Assembly: GCA_007844125.1 (NCBI GenBank)
Contig: CM017563.1
Location: forward strand, 37,888,019-37,952,018
Origin: Sinonovacula constricta
Lineage: Eukaryota > Mollusca > Bivalvia > Cardiida > Solecurtidae
Length of the DNA stretch: 64,000 nt
Reading direction: 5' to 3'
Below, one piece after another: positions 44,980 through 61,208 of the stretch (within the stretch, counting starts at the first letter, position 1; the number at the start of each line of letters is the position of its first letter). Below the pieces are notes generated by a model. It saw nothing but the letters and a program-made list of their open reading frames with translations. It was not told where the DNA came from and ran no database searches. A program made the translations under genes and the position numbers.

Positions 44980-47900
44980 GTAAAACGTTTTCTCTATCTT
45001 GTTAAATTAACTGCAATATGTGTTAATGTGACTAGCACTTCAGCTTTGGGTCACATATCCTTTTTAGAGATAGTTGCAATTGCTTAAAATAAAAGAAATA
45101 TCATTAAAACGATACACAACGTTGGTGGGGCATTAACTTGTACATTTTTTTATGTTTATATTTTTATAGAAAATAAATTTGAAAGACACCAACATATTGT
45201 ACATTTTTACACCAGTCGCTCGCTATATCTGCACCTCATAATTCTGAACTACCTCCTCACCTAATAGACACTAAAATTTATGAAGCAGTTAGACAGTGCG
45301 GGAGTGAACTGTCTGCTTTTTTTGGCATATGGCAGAGATTAAGTTTCAATAAATTTAGATCAAGTGACGTTGTATGCACTATGAACACTAATACTGTAGT
45401 GAGTTGATTTAAAACTGTTTATTACTTAAATAACTGTATAAATAACAAAATATCCCTAGAGGATGTTGAATAGAAACACTACGGTATATGATGCTATTAG
45501 AAATGTCTACCAATGAGAGTCGCTCTGATATTTATTCGGACTAGCCTTGCGTCAGCATTTGTAAGTAGGTCAAAGGTGAGTTTATGTTGCTACGCCGAAA
45601 AAGTGTGTTCGTATAATTTTCTAGCGAAATTCATCTTAAGTGGCACTGTTAGTTAAAAACAAACACGTTCTATGAAAGTGGTTATTTATGAGGATGCCGT
45701 AGCCTTAGGTAGATTTTATTAAAAGTTGTTTTTGTTAACCAAAAAATTTGAATTTTATAAGACGAAAAATAATGTACTTAAGAATCAATATAGTTTCAAT
45801 TTAATTTATTATAAATAATATAATTTCATATTTTTACTGCTTCCAACAAAGTACGTTGTTTGTGTAATGTATACTTTCTAAGATTATAATTTTTTTTACT
45901 TCATCTATAATGGCTTCATTATATCCTATTGTTTAAATGTGGTATGCATTTAAACTTAAAATAACTGTAATAAATGGGTTTTTACAAGATAATCAGGCAC
46001 ATACGAATATATGAATAAAATTGCAACATAAATATTTGCCTGTGCTGCTTACGATAAAGAACAACCCAACGCAAAACAAAAAAACAAAACAGTTGTTGAG
46101 GCGCATTTTCATCTACTACTCTTCCTGCTTAGAGCAATATACATACATATATATCTAATAACTTATAAGATGTCACTGTGGATTACAGGATGAGGTGCAT
46201 GTGAAAAATAATAGACTGTGTCCCCAATCAAGCCCAAAATATTGTTAAAGCTAATCGAGAAATCGATTATGTGTACAAAAAAGACTAATTTGTAATTTTA
46301 TCTTATTTGTAAAAGGCCTGTCAAATACTTTGGGAAGAGTCAATTGTACAGATCGCCACAATTCCTAAACTATAAATGTTTGACTTCTGTGATAATATTT
46401 GTTCGTTTGTTTGTTTGTTTGTTAGGTTTACCGTCCCAACAACAGTATTTCAGTTAACTGGAAACGGTGTCCACTTGAATCATATATAGTACTGCCTGCA
46501 CTGTGTATTACATGCCGTGAACAGCTGGCATGATACCACATCCAGTCACATTATCCTGACACCGGGCCAACCAGTCGTGGAACTACTCTTATATTTGCTT
46601 GAGCGTTAGCAAGGGAGCTTTATCACTATCATTTTTAACGACTTTGGTATGTCGCGGCCAGGGGTCGAACCTGGGGCCTGCCTTACCTGGAACCGATGCT
46701 CTACCAATTGCGCTACCAGGTCCGGTTTCTGTGGTAATGAAGGCAGTTGATTCATCAAAGCGCTGAAAGCACTGAAGTTATCTTGCAATCGGAACCCCTC
46801 GCGTCATTCCGTTTTCGGGACAATCATCCTTCGGATGTATCTGGTGCAATGAAATCACGATGGTTTTGTTCGCCGGAAGTCGGAAGAAGAATATGCTTAA
46901 ATGTAGTTCGCACAGAACATAAACAATGTCATCGTTTGGCAGCTGCATGTCTGCTGCGCAGGATAAATTAAAATGTGGTGATTTAAATTTGAAGGAGCCA
47001 TAAATTGAAGTTTTACAGGCATCGTACTGTAGTGAGATGTCATCAGAGCTGCCATCTTTGTTTTGACGTCTGTCACAAAACTAGTCCTATTTAGGGAAAT
47101 GGCCGAGGTGATCCGACTACATACATACATCCGAGAAATGATTCGTCAATTTTATCCGAGGTGTTCCGATTGGTTATCTTGCTCAGATGACGATTTGTTT
47201 TATATAACATTCAATAAAAGCGTCTAGTTCGTCTCTCCACCAGCCGAGCAAAATGAACCGCAGTGTTATTCCCGGTTTGACTACGACATGAAGATGTTTG
47301 AGACAGTCGCTGAAATGAAACAGAAACAGAAAGTTTTGATGTCCTCGTTGACAGACCTGCTGGATAAAATAGAAAGGCTTGAAAAACAAAACGTCGGTAT
47401 GTCATTTTACCGAAAGTTTCAATATAGATGCGAACCGGAAGAAGGGTAACATCAAAACTATATTAAGAATTTAATAAGATTTAAAATAAATCCTTTGACT
47501 TTCAGCCGCATTGACATTTTTGACACCTCTTAGCTATTGGTGGAGTAAGGCCTCGTGCGATCGCTTGGCCCTGCAAGGGAAGTAACTAGCTGTCTTGCTA
47601 GATTCACAAATTTCAATGGCGGCTAGAAACAGTACCAAATAATGGGTAGCGCCAGTTGAGATGAATGACCGCACACTTATTTCTGGCCGCTACTTGTGTA
47701 TCTTGGCTTGCTAGTTACTTACCTTGCTGACCCAAACGATCGCAGCGCAAATCGTTTTCGTTTTGTGAAACAGTTAACGATGAGTGTTCTCCTTTTCAAT
47801 CTGCATGTTTTTGCACACAAAAAATCATTTTTTCCGTATTTCTAACTAGAAAAAAAAAATAAAAAAAATGAAAAGACGATATATACACAGACCCTCATAC

Positions 47901-50683
47901 GCTTGTCTACGTAGAACCGCCAATGCGCTGCAAACGATCTGCGTTTTTATAAGGAAACAGTCAGTCTACATTCTTGATTTAAAATCTTGCCATTAATTCA
48001 TTTAACCCTTTCCCTGGTCAGCACGAATGAATCAGGCTTATGCTAATGGTGTAGATACATATCAACAAGTTATCAATGGAATATATATATAAATGTTTTA
48101 TGTTTATTTATTGTTACCTTGCACGAAGTTGTAAGAGAATAATGGGTAATGTGAATGGGATATTAATATACGCAGAATTAATACGTGTTACTATTCTATT
48201 TAGGAGAAATAGGCCAAACCTACGTGAGATGGGGAAGTCTTACCTGTCCAGACAACGGAGCAGAATTGGTATACAGAGGTGTGTGTTTGTTTGTTTTTGT
48301 TTTGTTTTTGAAATATATTGCAGCGACCATTTATGATCATTATAGCAACGACCAGCCTTTTGGTAGCGGAAGACCCCAGATACATGTCTGGGTAGAACCA
48401 CCGGCGCACCGCAAGTAAGCTGGAAGACCTTCTCACATTAAGTCCTTCGCCCCCGAACGGGACTCGAACCAACGCGGTGAGAGGCTAAGCAGTCAGAGGA
48501 ATTACAAATCGGCGACTCTACCACTACGCCTCGGACGCCCACTTATACAGGTGAGAATACTGTGCATGTAGATTACGACCGATATGTGGAATCTTAAATT
48601 TAACCAAGCGCAGTCGTTGTATGTCCCACGAACTGCATATGAAACGTTGTACTCTTGAAGCAGCTTGCTAAAATATCACCCTGATTTTATGGTAACATTC
48701 GAGGTGGTCTGAATCTAGATTGTATCCAGTCACCGTGCCATTTATTTACTTCTGGAATAAACCTTAGAAGTCGCCCTACATTTGTAGCTAATCAGAAGCT
48801 ATGAACATTCAAATTCCTCAGCGATTTATTTCAACAGAACTTCTTTCTATTTTCTATTTTACAATGAACAAAATAGATCGATCCATTTCACTAAATGGTT
48901 TTATTTTCAACTGCGCATGTGCAACAAACCAAGCATTCTGGTTTGACTCCTCCCATTTTAACGACAAGTTTGAACACGTAAAGACGATTGACAGTTTGAT
49001 TGACAGTTTTATAAGGCCTATTACATGTCATTTTGGTAGAACAGGTAGAAGTGAGGCGGGGACCTCTAAGTCGGATAGAATCTATTAAGACGTTTCCATA
49101 GAAAATAGAAGCATGCACTCGCTGCGCTCGTTTCGGCTTCTGTTTTCTATAGAAACGTCTTAATAGACTCTATCCTATACTTAGACACTGGACTTTGTAC
49201 ATGTAGATACATGTACTGGGTATCACAAAAATTGTTTTTCCCAGGATTAACCTCTAAAATATACGGAAGATATTACCATTAACACTAGCATGATAGCGTT
49301 TTGTATGTTTTTTTTGCTCATTGCAGTATTTTCACATATTATAACTCGTTTGAATGAAATGCACAAAGGGGCGCCGGTGGCGTAGGGATAGATTCACCGA
49401 TTTGTAACTCGTCTGACTGCATTGCCTCTCACCCCGCGGGTTCGAGTCCCGTTCGGAGCGAAGAACTTAATGTGAGGTCTTCCAGCTGACTTTCGTTGCG
49501 CCGGTGGTTCTACCTGGACATGTGTCTGGGGTCTTCCTCCACCAAAAAGCTGATCATAAATGATCGCCGCTATGTATTTCAAAAACAAAACAAACGAAAT
49601 GCACAAACTGCTAAAAGTGTCGTATCTTTAATATTAAAACAGTGTCGTATCTTTAATAATTAAACAGCCTATTTGTGATCGCTTGGCAGTATGTCAGCGC
49701 AGTAATGACCTTAATGGGAGTTTTCAGATATGCTGAGCATCTTTATCACATTTGATTTTGGTGTGTGTCCATATCCATAGGCAGTCTCAGAAAATGCATT
49801 GATGTGTCATTAAAATGTATGTGCATTTTAGTCTTTATTTCGTTTCTTTTTCATGGTAAATTTTTTAAAAATCAAATAAACTGCAGTAAATTTAATTGGC
49901 ATATTTGATGTTTAAAAGCAAAATACGGTACATTTGTTCATATTGTTGTCATCGATAGTTTTTATCAATTAAAAGAGAATTTTCCTTTGCTTATTGTTGT
50001 CTTAAATTTTTAGTGCAGACCATTTTTAGATAAAAATCTCAAAAATAAAAATAAAAATAAAAACATCATTGTTGAAAGGAATTTGTATCCAATACTTGAG
50101 CAAAATATGGGCACATGATGGCATTGAGATAGGCTGATATTTCTAGGATACAACATCCATTTTAAAGTTTAAAAAAAATTGTTTTGCTAAATGTCTACAA
50201 CTCAGATTGATTCTGAATACAACAGGTTTTATGGGCGGCGGATTTTACAATAGCAAGGGTGAGGGAGCTAATTTCCAATGTCTGCCAGAGTCACCGACAT
50301 GGGGGACATATCAAGATGGCAGAGACAATAACCAGGGTTACATTTACGGTGCGGAGTATGAAATAGACGGTTCCAAACACAATATGGAAGTGCCTTGTGT
50401 CGTTTGTCGTACGCCAAGAAGCTCAACTCTGATGATACCTGCCCGTACTTCATGCTTTTCTGGTTGGACATTAGAGTACGAAGGGATCCTGGTTTCTGCA
50501 AGATATGATTACACTCGATCACAATACACATGTGTGGACAAGGAGCAGGAAGTTGCACCCGGAAGCAATCCTGGAAATCAAGACGGTGCTTTGTTTTATC
50601 GAGTGGAGGGGCGGTGCGGATCTTTACATTGCCCACCATATGTTGACGGAAGGGAGCTAGCGTGTGTTGTGTGCTCGAAGTAG
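44901..50683 (+). CDS. C4-like secreted protein, copy A (4 exons, 254 aa)
   Basis: Exons 44901-44979, 47244-47396, 48204-48278 and 50226-50683 join in phase 1 at every border, giving 765 bases with stop. Residues 1-26 form a signal peptide ending 'LFLMHCQA'. Residues 27-77 form a coiled coil ('MKMFETVAEMKQKQKVLMSS'). From about 79 the domain matches the family named short-chain collagen C4-like: 'QTYVRWGSLTCP', 'GANFQCLPESPTWGTYQD', 'IYGAEYEIDGSKHNMEVPC', 'RCGSLHCPPYVDGRELACVV', with ten Cys in the domain. There is no Gly-X-Y collagen repeat, so 'collagen' is only the family label. It is probably secreted and self-associating; its ligand is unknown. AATAAA at 50770-50775 may end the transcript. 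Confidence 0.88.
45170..45264 (+). pseudogene. Copy A intron-1 exon, frameshifted
   Basis: Same position as the candidate alternative terminal exon of units B and C. It starts after TTTTTATAG but lacks 7 bases (AACAAAG) present in B and C, so the shared frame is lost and a stop falls at 45262-45264. AATAAA remains at 45348-45353. Confidence 0.45.
46401..46725 (-). mobile_element. SINE-A in unit A
   Basis: Full-length minus copy with a TTTG tail run at its left end and tRNA-like head at its right. Copies occupy the same place in B (54944-55272) and C (62581-62891), so the insertion predates the duplication. Confidence 0.92.
47244..47396 (+). CDS. Copy A exon 3, coiled coil
   Basis: 153 bases, phase 1 on both sides. 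The acceptor is GTCTCTCCACCAG and the donor GTATGT. It supplies the signal-cleavage-proximal 'EQNEPQCYSRFDYDM' and a heptad-patterned helix. Confidence 0.88.
48204..48278 (+). CDS. Copy A exon 4, start of C4-like domain
   Basis: 75 bases, phase 1 on both sides. The acceptor is ATTCTATTTAG and the donor GTGTGT. 'GQTYVRWGSLTCPDNGAELV' is a hallmark opening of the family. Confidence 0.93.
48291..48541 (-). mobile_element. SINE-C in unit A, minus copy
   Basis: Begins 13 bases after exon 4 with the tail GTTTTTGAAATATATTGCAG. It continues through GACCCCAGATACATGTCTGG to the B-box region GGGACTCGAACC. Confidence 0.9.
49073..49175. repeat. Near-perfect hairpin, arms about 40 bp
   Basis: The arm 49073-49112 (CTATTAAGACGTTTCCATAG as core) pairs with 49136-49175 (CTATAGAAACGTCTTAATAG), with a GC-rich loop of about 23 bases. 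It is found only in unit A, between two inverted SINE-C copies. Confidence 0.85.
49368..49594 (+). mobile_element. SINE-C in unit A, plus copy
   Basis: The head GGGGCGCCGGTGGCGTAGGG, B-box region CGGGTTCGAGTCCCG and tail GTATTTCAAAAACAAAAC are complete. It is the best-preserved SINE-C in the window. Confidence 0.92.
50226..50683 (+). CDS. Copy A exon 5, cysteine-rich C4-like domain
   Basis: The acceptor is TTCTGAATACAACAG, phase 1 in, and the stop is TAG. It encodes 152 codons including stop and holds nine of the ten domain cysteines. 'GTYQDGRDNNQGYIYGAEYE' contains the segment that differs most from copy B. Confidence 0.93.
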
Positions 50684-50769
50684 TTTAGAGATCTTCTCTA
50701 AAATAATGGATCAAACATTTAAGATGGTAGCCAACAGTTTGGTCCAACACTATTTTCACTTAACATCAT

Positions 50770-50775
50770 AATAAA
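50770..50775 (+). promoter_or_regulatory. Candidate poly(A) signal, copy A
   Basis: AATAAA about 90 bases after the stop. The aligned position in copy B reads AATGAATAA, so the hexamer is lost there. Confidence 0.5.
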
Positions 50776-51489
50776 CCATTGTTACCTGAACAGATCTCGC
50801 AAACTGCTGTTTATTGATGTCCTTCACCTGTCTGAAAAGTGATCCATAATCGTCATTTCAAATATGTATTTCCAATCTGAGCCACGCTACACGGTTATCT
50901 TTTTTTAAGCAAAGAAAAGCAAGTGAACACTTACTTTCGAAATCAAGTTATAGCATTTCCATGCAATTCGATGTGATGTCGATATCTATTTTAGCAGATA
51001 TTCCCACTGTGCTTATTTATAGATTTGGAAAGAATAAATAATAAGAGCGATTGTTTTCATGATTTGTACTAACTTACTATTTAGGTTGTGTTAAAAATTG
51101 TCTTCACTTAAACTAAAGTATCAGTTTATGCAGAAATAATGCCCTAATTTGACCAAACAGGGGTCACATGCATTCTCGTGTATTTGATATAGGCAAATTG
51201 TCGAATACCACCTTTAAGATTTTAACATATATGGGGCTTATTGAAGTTTTTAAACAGAATTTAGGTTTTCTTCTTTTCTTAGTCGCCGTTCTTCTCTGAA
51301 TATGGTGGTGAAATACAGTGCTATTATCACGCTTACGTGCTCAGATATGGCATTTTTGTAACACTACCAAAAATCCTTTTTAAATGCCGAGATGCGAGTT
51401 ATAGCGAGTATTTGACGTCATGCCTCGAACGTTAAAATCGTCGCACGGTGTGTCATTCAGTCAAAATGTTAAACGTTGCGGTTTACATT

Positions 51490-51565
51490 TATAGAACAGA
51501 ACAAACCAGAACAGAGTTTATTAATTAGACTTGTAAATACATACATTGTCTTTGATACAAAAAAA
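51490..51565 (-). mobile_element. LINE 3' stub, unit A
   Basis: Starts AGAACAGAACAAACCAGAAC, the inverse of the CTGTT tail type seen on the intronic LINE. The orthologous stub in unit B is at 59165-59240. Confidence 0.55.
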
Positions 51566-53507
51566 CAATCAATACTGACCGCTGTCACCGTGATGTAGGT
51601 AAAAAATCATTATGAATAATAACTTATACATTAATCTTTTTTTATAAGAGGAGAGTAATTTTTCTTTAGAGAGGAAAATACTAAAATGTAATATCAATCT
51701 ACAGATCGATTAAATTACTACAATTCTCACTTAAAATGCAAACTAAACAAACTGAGTAATATTAATAAGAACTTTTCTATTCCCTGAACTCATCATGCAC
51801 CCAAATTTATGAACTGACGGTCTGCAGTAAATGTTAGATTCTAAGTACTTTTTTACGTTTATATCTGAAAACAGTACATAATAACATTATGGGACTGCAC
51901 AAATGTTTTTAGTTAATAATTCAGTTTAGTAAAGAATGAATAATACCAACATTAGTTATAACCACTGCCGACGAATGATGTATTACAGCAGATCGGATTC
52001 TTGTTTTCATAACTGTATTATAGTTGTCACAATGTTATAGCTGCTTTGTGTGATTTATACATATTGTCACGTGTTCGTTCCATCCACTTTTAAACTCACC
52101 AAAATAAAATTTTAAGCAGATATCGATTTATAAGTACAAACTCATAACAAAATTTAAACATCACGCAATAAATTTTAAAATCTGAAAACATATGTTCACT
52201 AGCCATACATCGGTAAAGGGGGATAACTTCGGTGTGGATTTTCCTAGGACGACATTCGACATACTCGTGTCGAGCATATAGATAGTTTCCACATCATTGT
52301 GATCTTATCTTGGCAGCCATCTTTGATGGCAAATTCAAGGCAGTTTCATATTAATTGTATTGAAGCGTTAATTATATTTTCTTGCCATTTCTTCATTTGT
52401 GGTACAAAAATTAAAAGCTATACATATTAGGAAAGCTCTTGAAATTCATATTTTTAGAATGCATTTTTTAAATGATAAATGTACAAAGAATTCATACACA
52501 GAAATAAATAAAATAATTTGCTCATTAGTAAACAAAATGAACAGTGTATCTGTTTTGGTTGTATTTTCTTACCTTTTAAACTATCAAAATATAGTTTTGA
52601 TATTTAAAATACTTCATAAAAGCTGTTCAATTTAATATTAAGTCAGTAAAATAGATTAAAAAATAAAAACACAGTGGTGTGTATATATATACACACAGTA
52701 AGGGACGTTAACCTTGACTTAAGCAGTCGACAGACAAAATTTACTTTAAAAGCTTAGTTTTTTACGCTAACGAGTATGTGCTTACACAACCCAACCTTTG
52801 TACCTGGTTGGTGGGGTGGGGGTGGGTTAGGTAATGGGTGGAGGGGGTGACCCCCATGGATCTATACCTGAGACTTTGCGTTCATTAACTCATAAATTAG
52901 TCTAAGTAAAAGTTTTGAACACTATCTCGATTGTCACAAAGTAAAAGTACAGAAAAATCGCTCTAAATGTACATTCTTTCCAAACCTATAAGTAAGCACC
53001 TTGGTTATTTCTGCAAAAGACATCGATAACCCGGATGGTGATATAATGTAATCTCTAAAGTATGTTGTCACGTGGTTTGCCTAGTCAGAAAAATCGTATG
53101 AAGCTTTTTTTCTGAAAAGTATACCGTTTTGTTTCAAGAGAGGTGTTGTAGTTCAGTTACACAGAGCTGAATGATATCAACAAACAACATTTAGCGAGAT
53201 AGTTTCAGGTTAAAGTAATTTTTTGTAATTCTTTGATTGATTAAGAAAAGAAAAAGGGGCACAAAATTTCGGTATCCACCTTTAAACGGGTGACATAAAG
53301 CTATCAAACTTACTTATGGAGTAGCACTTGAACGGAAGTTAAACTTCAATTAGTCTTGGGTGTAACTTCCACAAGTCCTCAACATCGACTTAAAATGTCT
53401 TAATGAATCTTAATACCAAGCTGAATAATAATAAAAAGACTGCCAAGTGGAAGTTGTTTCAAACGTCTAGTTATTTTTACATCACTTTGGTATAAGGATT
53501 CGTTTGT

Positions 53508-58367
<4,860 letters not shown>

Positions 58368-59164
58368 TTTGAAAATCTTCTCCAAAACAATGGATCGTAT
58401 ATTAAAGATGGTAGCCAACAGTTTGGTCCAACAATATTTTAACTGATTATCTTAATGAATAATTGTTACTTGAACAGATATTGCAAAATGCTGTTTATTG
58501 ATGTCCTTCACCTGTCTGAAACGTGATCCATAATCGTTATTTCAATGTTTTTCAATGTTCATGGATCTGAGCCACGTTACACAGTTATCTTCAACAAGGA
58601 AAAACACATGAACACTTACTTTCGAGAACACGTGATAGGATTATCCGTGTAATTGCATGTTATGTCGATATCTATTTCAGCAGAAATTCCTAATGTGCTT
58701 TTTTATAGATTTGGAAAGAATAAATAATAAGAGCGAGTATTTTCATGATTTGTACTAACTTACTATTAAGGTTGTGTTAAAAAATTGTATTAACTTAAAC
58801 TAAAGTATGAGTTTATGCAAAAATAATGCCCTAATTTAACCAAACAGCGGTCACATACCTTCACATGTATTTGATATAGGCTAATTGTCGAATACCACCT
58901 TTAAGATTGTAACATATATGGGGCTTATTAAAGTTTTTAACAATATTTAGGTTCTTTTCTTTTTTTATTCGCCGTTCTTCTCTGAATATTGTGGTGAAAT
59001 ACAGTGCTAATATCACGCTTACGTGTTCAGATGTGGCATTTTTGTAACACTACCAAAATCCTTTTCAAATGCCTAGATGCGAGTTATAGCGTGTATTTGA
59101 CGTCATGCCTCGAACGTCGCGCGGTGTGGCATTCAATCAAAATGTTAAACGTTGTGGTTTACAT

Positions 59165-59240
59165 TTATAGAACAGAACAGAACAGAGTGTATTCATTAGA
59201 CTTATAAATACATACATTGTCTTTGATACAAAAAAAAAAA
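59165..59240 (-). mobile_element. LINE 3' stub, unit B
   Basis: AGAACAGAACAGAACAGAGT matches the inverse of the CTGTT tail. Orthologous to the stub at 51490. Confidence 0.55.
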
Positions 59241-61129
59241 CCCTGACATACTGTCACCGTGATGAAGACAAAAGTATCAATATGAACAATGACTTATACA
59301 TTAATGTTTTCTTATAAGATTAATTAATGTTTCTTCAGAGAGGAAAATACTAAAATGTAATATCAATCTACAGATCGATTAAATTACTACAATTCTCACT
59401 TTAAATTCATGTTAAACAAACTGAGTAATATTATTACGAACTTTTCTAGTCCCCGAACTCATCATGCAACAAAATTTATAATTCTGAGTACTTTTACGTT
59501 TATATCGGAAAACATTACATAATAACATGATAGGACTGCACAAATGTTGTTAGTTAATAATTCAGTTTAGTAAAGAATGAATAATACCAACATAAGTTAT
59601 AACCACTGCCGACGAATGATGTATTACAGCAGATCGGTCTCTAGTTTTCATAATTGTATTATAATTGTCACAATGTTATAGTTGCTTTGTGTGTTTTATA
59701 CATATTGTCACCTGTTTGATCTATCCACTTTAAAACTCACCAAAAATAAAATTTTAACCATATATCGATCTATAAGTACAAATTAATACCAAAATTTAAA
59801 CGTCGCGCTATAAATCTTAAAATCTGAAAACGTTTGTTCACTGGTCATTTTCGCAAAAGGGTGATAACTTCGGTGTGGATTTTCCAAGGACGACAATCGA
59901 CATACTCATGTCAAGCATATAGATAGTTTCCAATTCAGAGACAATCCTTTATTTTGGCAGCCATCTATTTGATGGCAACTACAAGGCAGTTTCAGATAAA
60001 TTTATTTCCTTGCCATTTCTTAATTTGTGGTACAAAAATTAAAAGCTATACATATTTGGAAAACTCTTGAAATTCATATTTTTTTAGAATGCATTTTTTA
60101 AATTGATAAATGTACAAAGAATAAAACACTGAAATAAATGAAATAATAGGCTAATTAGCAAACAAAATGAAAAGTGTATCTGTTTTGGTTGTATTTTCTT
60201 ACCTTTTAAACTATCAAAATATAGTTTTGATATATGAAATACTTCATAAAAGCTGTTAAATTTGATATGAAGTCAGTAAAATAGACTGCAAATAAATACA
60301 CAGTGGTGTATATATATACACAATAAGGGACCTTAACCTCGAATTAAGCAGTCGACAGACAAAATTTACTTTAAAAGCTTAGGGTTTTTTTACGCTTACG
60401 AGTATGTGCTTAAACAACCCTACCTTTGTACCTGGTTGGTGGGGTGGGTGTTGTGTTGGGTTATGGGGTGGGATGAACCCCCTGGATCCATACCTGAGAT
60501 TTTGCGTTCATTAACTTATAAATTAGTCTAAGTAAAGGTTTTGCACACAATCTCGGTTGTCAGGAAGTAAAAGTACAGAAAAATCGCTCTAAATGAACAT
60601 TTTTCCAAACCTATAAGTAAGCACCTTTTTATTTCTGCCAAAGATATCGATAACCCGGATGGTGATATAATGAAATCTCTAAAGTATGTTGTCACGTGGT
60701 TTGCCTAGTCAGAAAAATCGTATGAAGCTTTGTTCTGAAAAGTATACCGTTTTGTTTCAAGAGGGGTGTTGTAGTTCAGTTACACAGGGCTGAATGATAT
60801 CAACAAACAACATTTAGCGAGATAGTTTCAGGTTAAAGTAAGTTTTTTAATTCTTTGATTGATTCGGAAAAGAAAAATGGGCACAAAATGTCGGTATCCA
60901 CCTTTAAACGGGTGACATAAAGCTATCAGTCTTACTTATGGAGTAGCACTTGAACGGAAGTAAAACTTCAATTAGTGTTGGGTGTAACTTCCACAAGCCC
61001 TCAACATCGACTTAAAATGTCTTAATGAATCTTAATAACAAGCTGAATAATAATAAAAAGACTGCCAAGTGGAAGTTGTTTCGAACGTCTAGTTATTTTA
61101 ACATCACTTTGGTATAAGGATTCGCTTAT

Positions 61130-61208
61130 ATGAACAATTTAAAGTTAGCAATGAAAAGATACCAGTGTGTGATAGGACTGTTTGTTCTGTTTCTGATGCA
61201 CTGTCAGG
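61130..61208 (+). CDS. Copy C exon 1, signal peptide
   Basis: 79 bases, phase 1, identical in length to copy A; it differs at the 'RYQC' residues. Confidence 0.85.

Larger units (their letters stand above)
44092..52696 (+). repeat. Tandem segmental duplication, unit A (about 8.6 kb)
   Basis: The unit opens with GTAAGGGACCTTAACCTCGA and proceeds through an R1 copy (about 44265-44600), exon 1, the intron-1 exon, SINE-A, exons 3-5, an inverted R1 copy (about 50790-51200) and an inverted LINE 3' stub (about 51494-51560). The same order recurs in units B and C. Confidence 0.93.

Noticed and set aside
48801..49088. 95-residue frame between exons 4 and 5 of copy A
   Set aside because: It lies in an intron, between two SINEs and next to the hairpin, is absent from unit B, and has no family likeness.
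50268..50639. 123-residue minus-strand frame, repeated at 57952-58323
   Set aside because: It is the antisense shadow of the conserved exon 5; the plus-strand frame has the family motifs and splice borders.
44901..50683. True collagen gene
   Set aside because: No Gly-X-Y repeats occur in any exon; the name comes only from the family label of the C-terminal domain.
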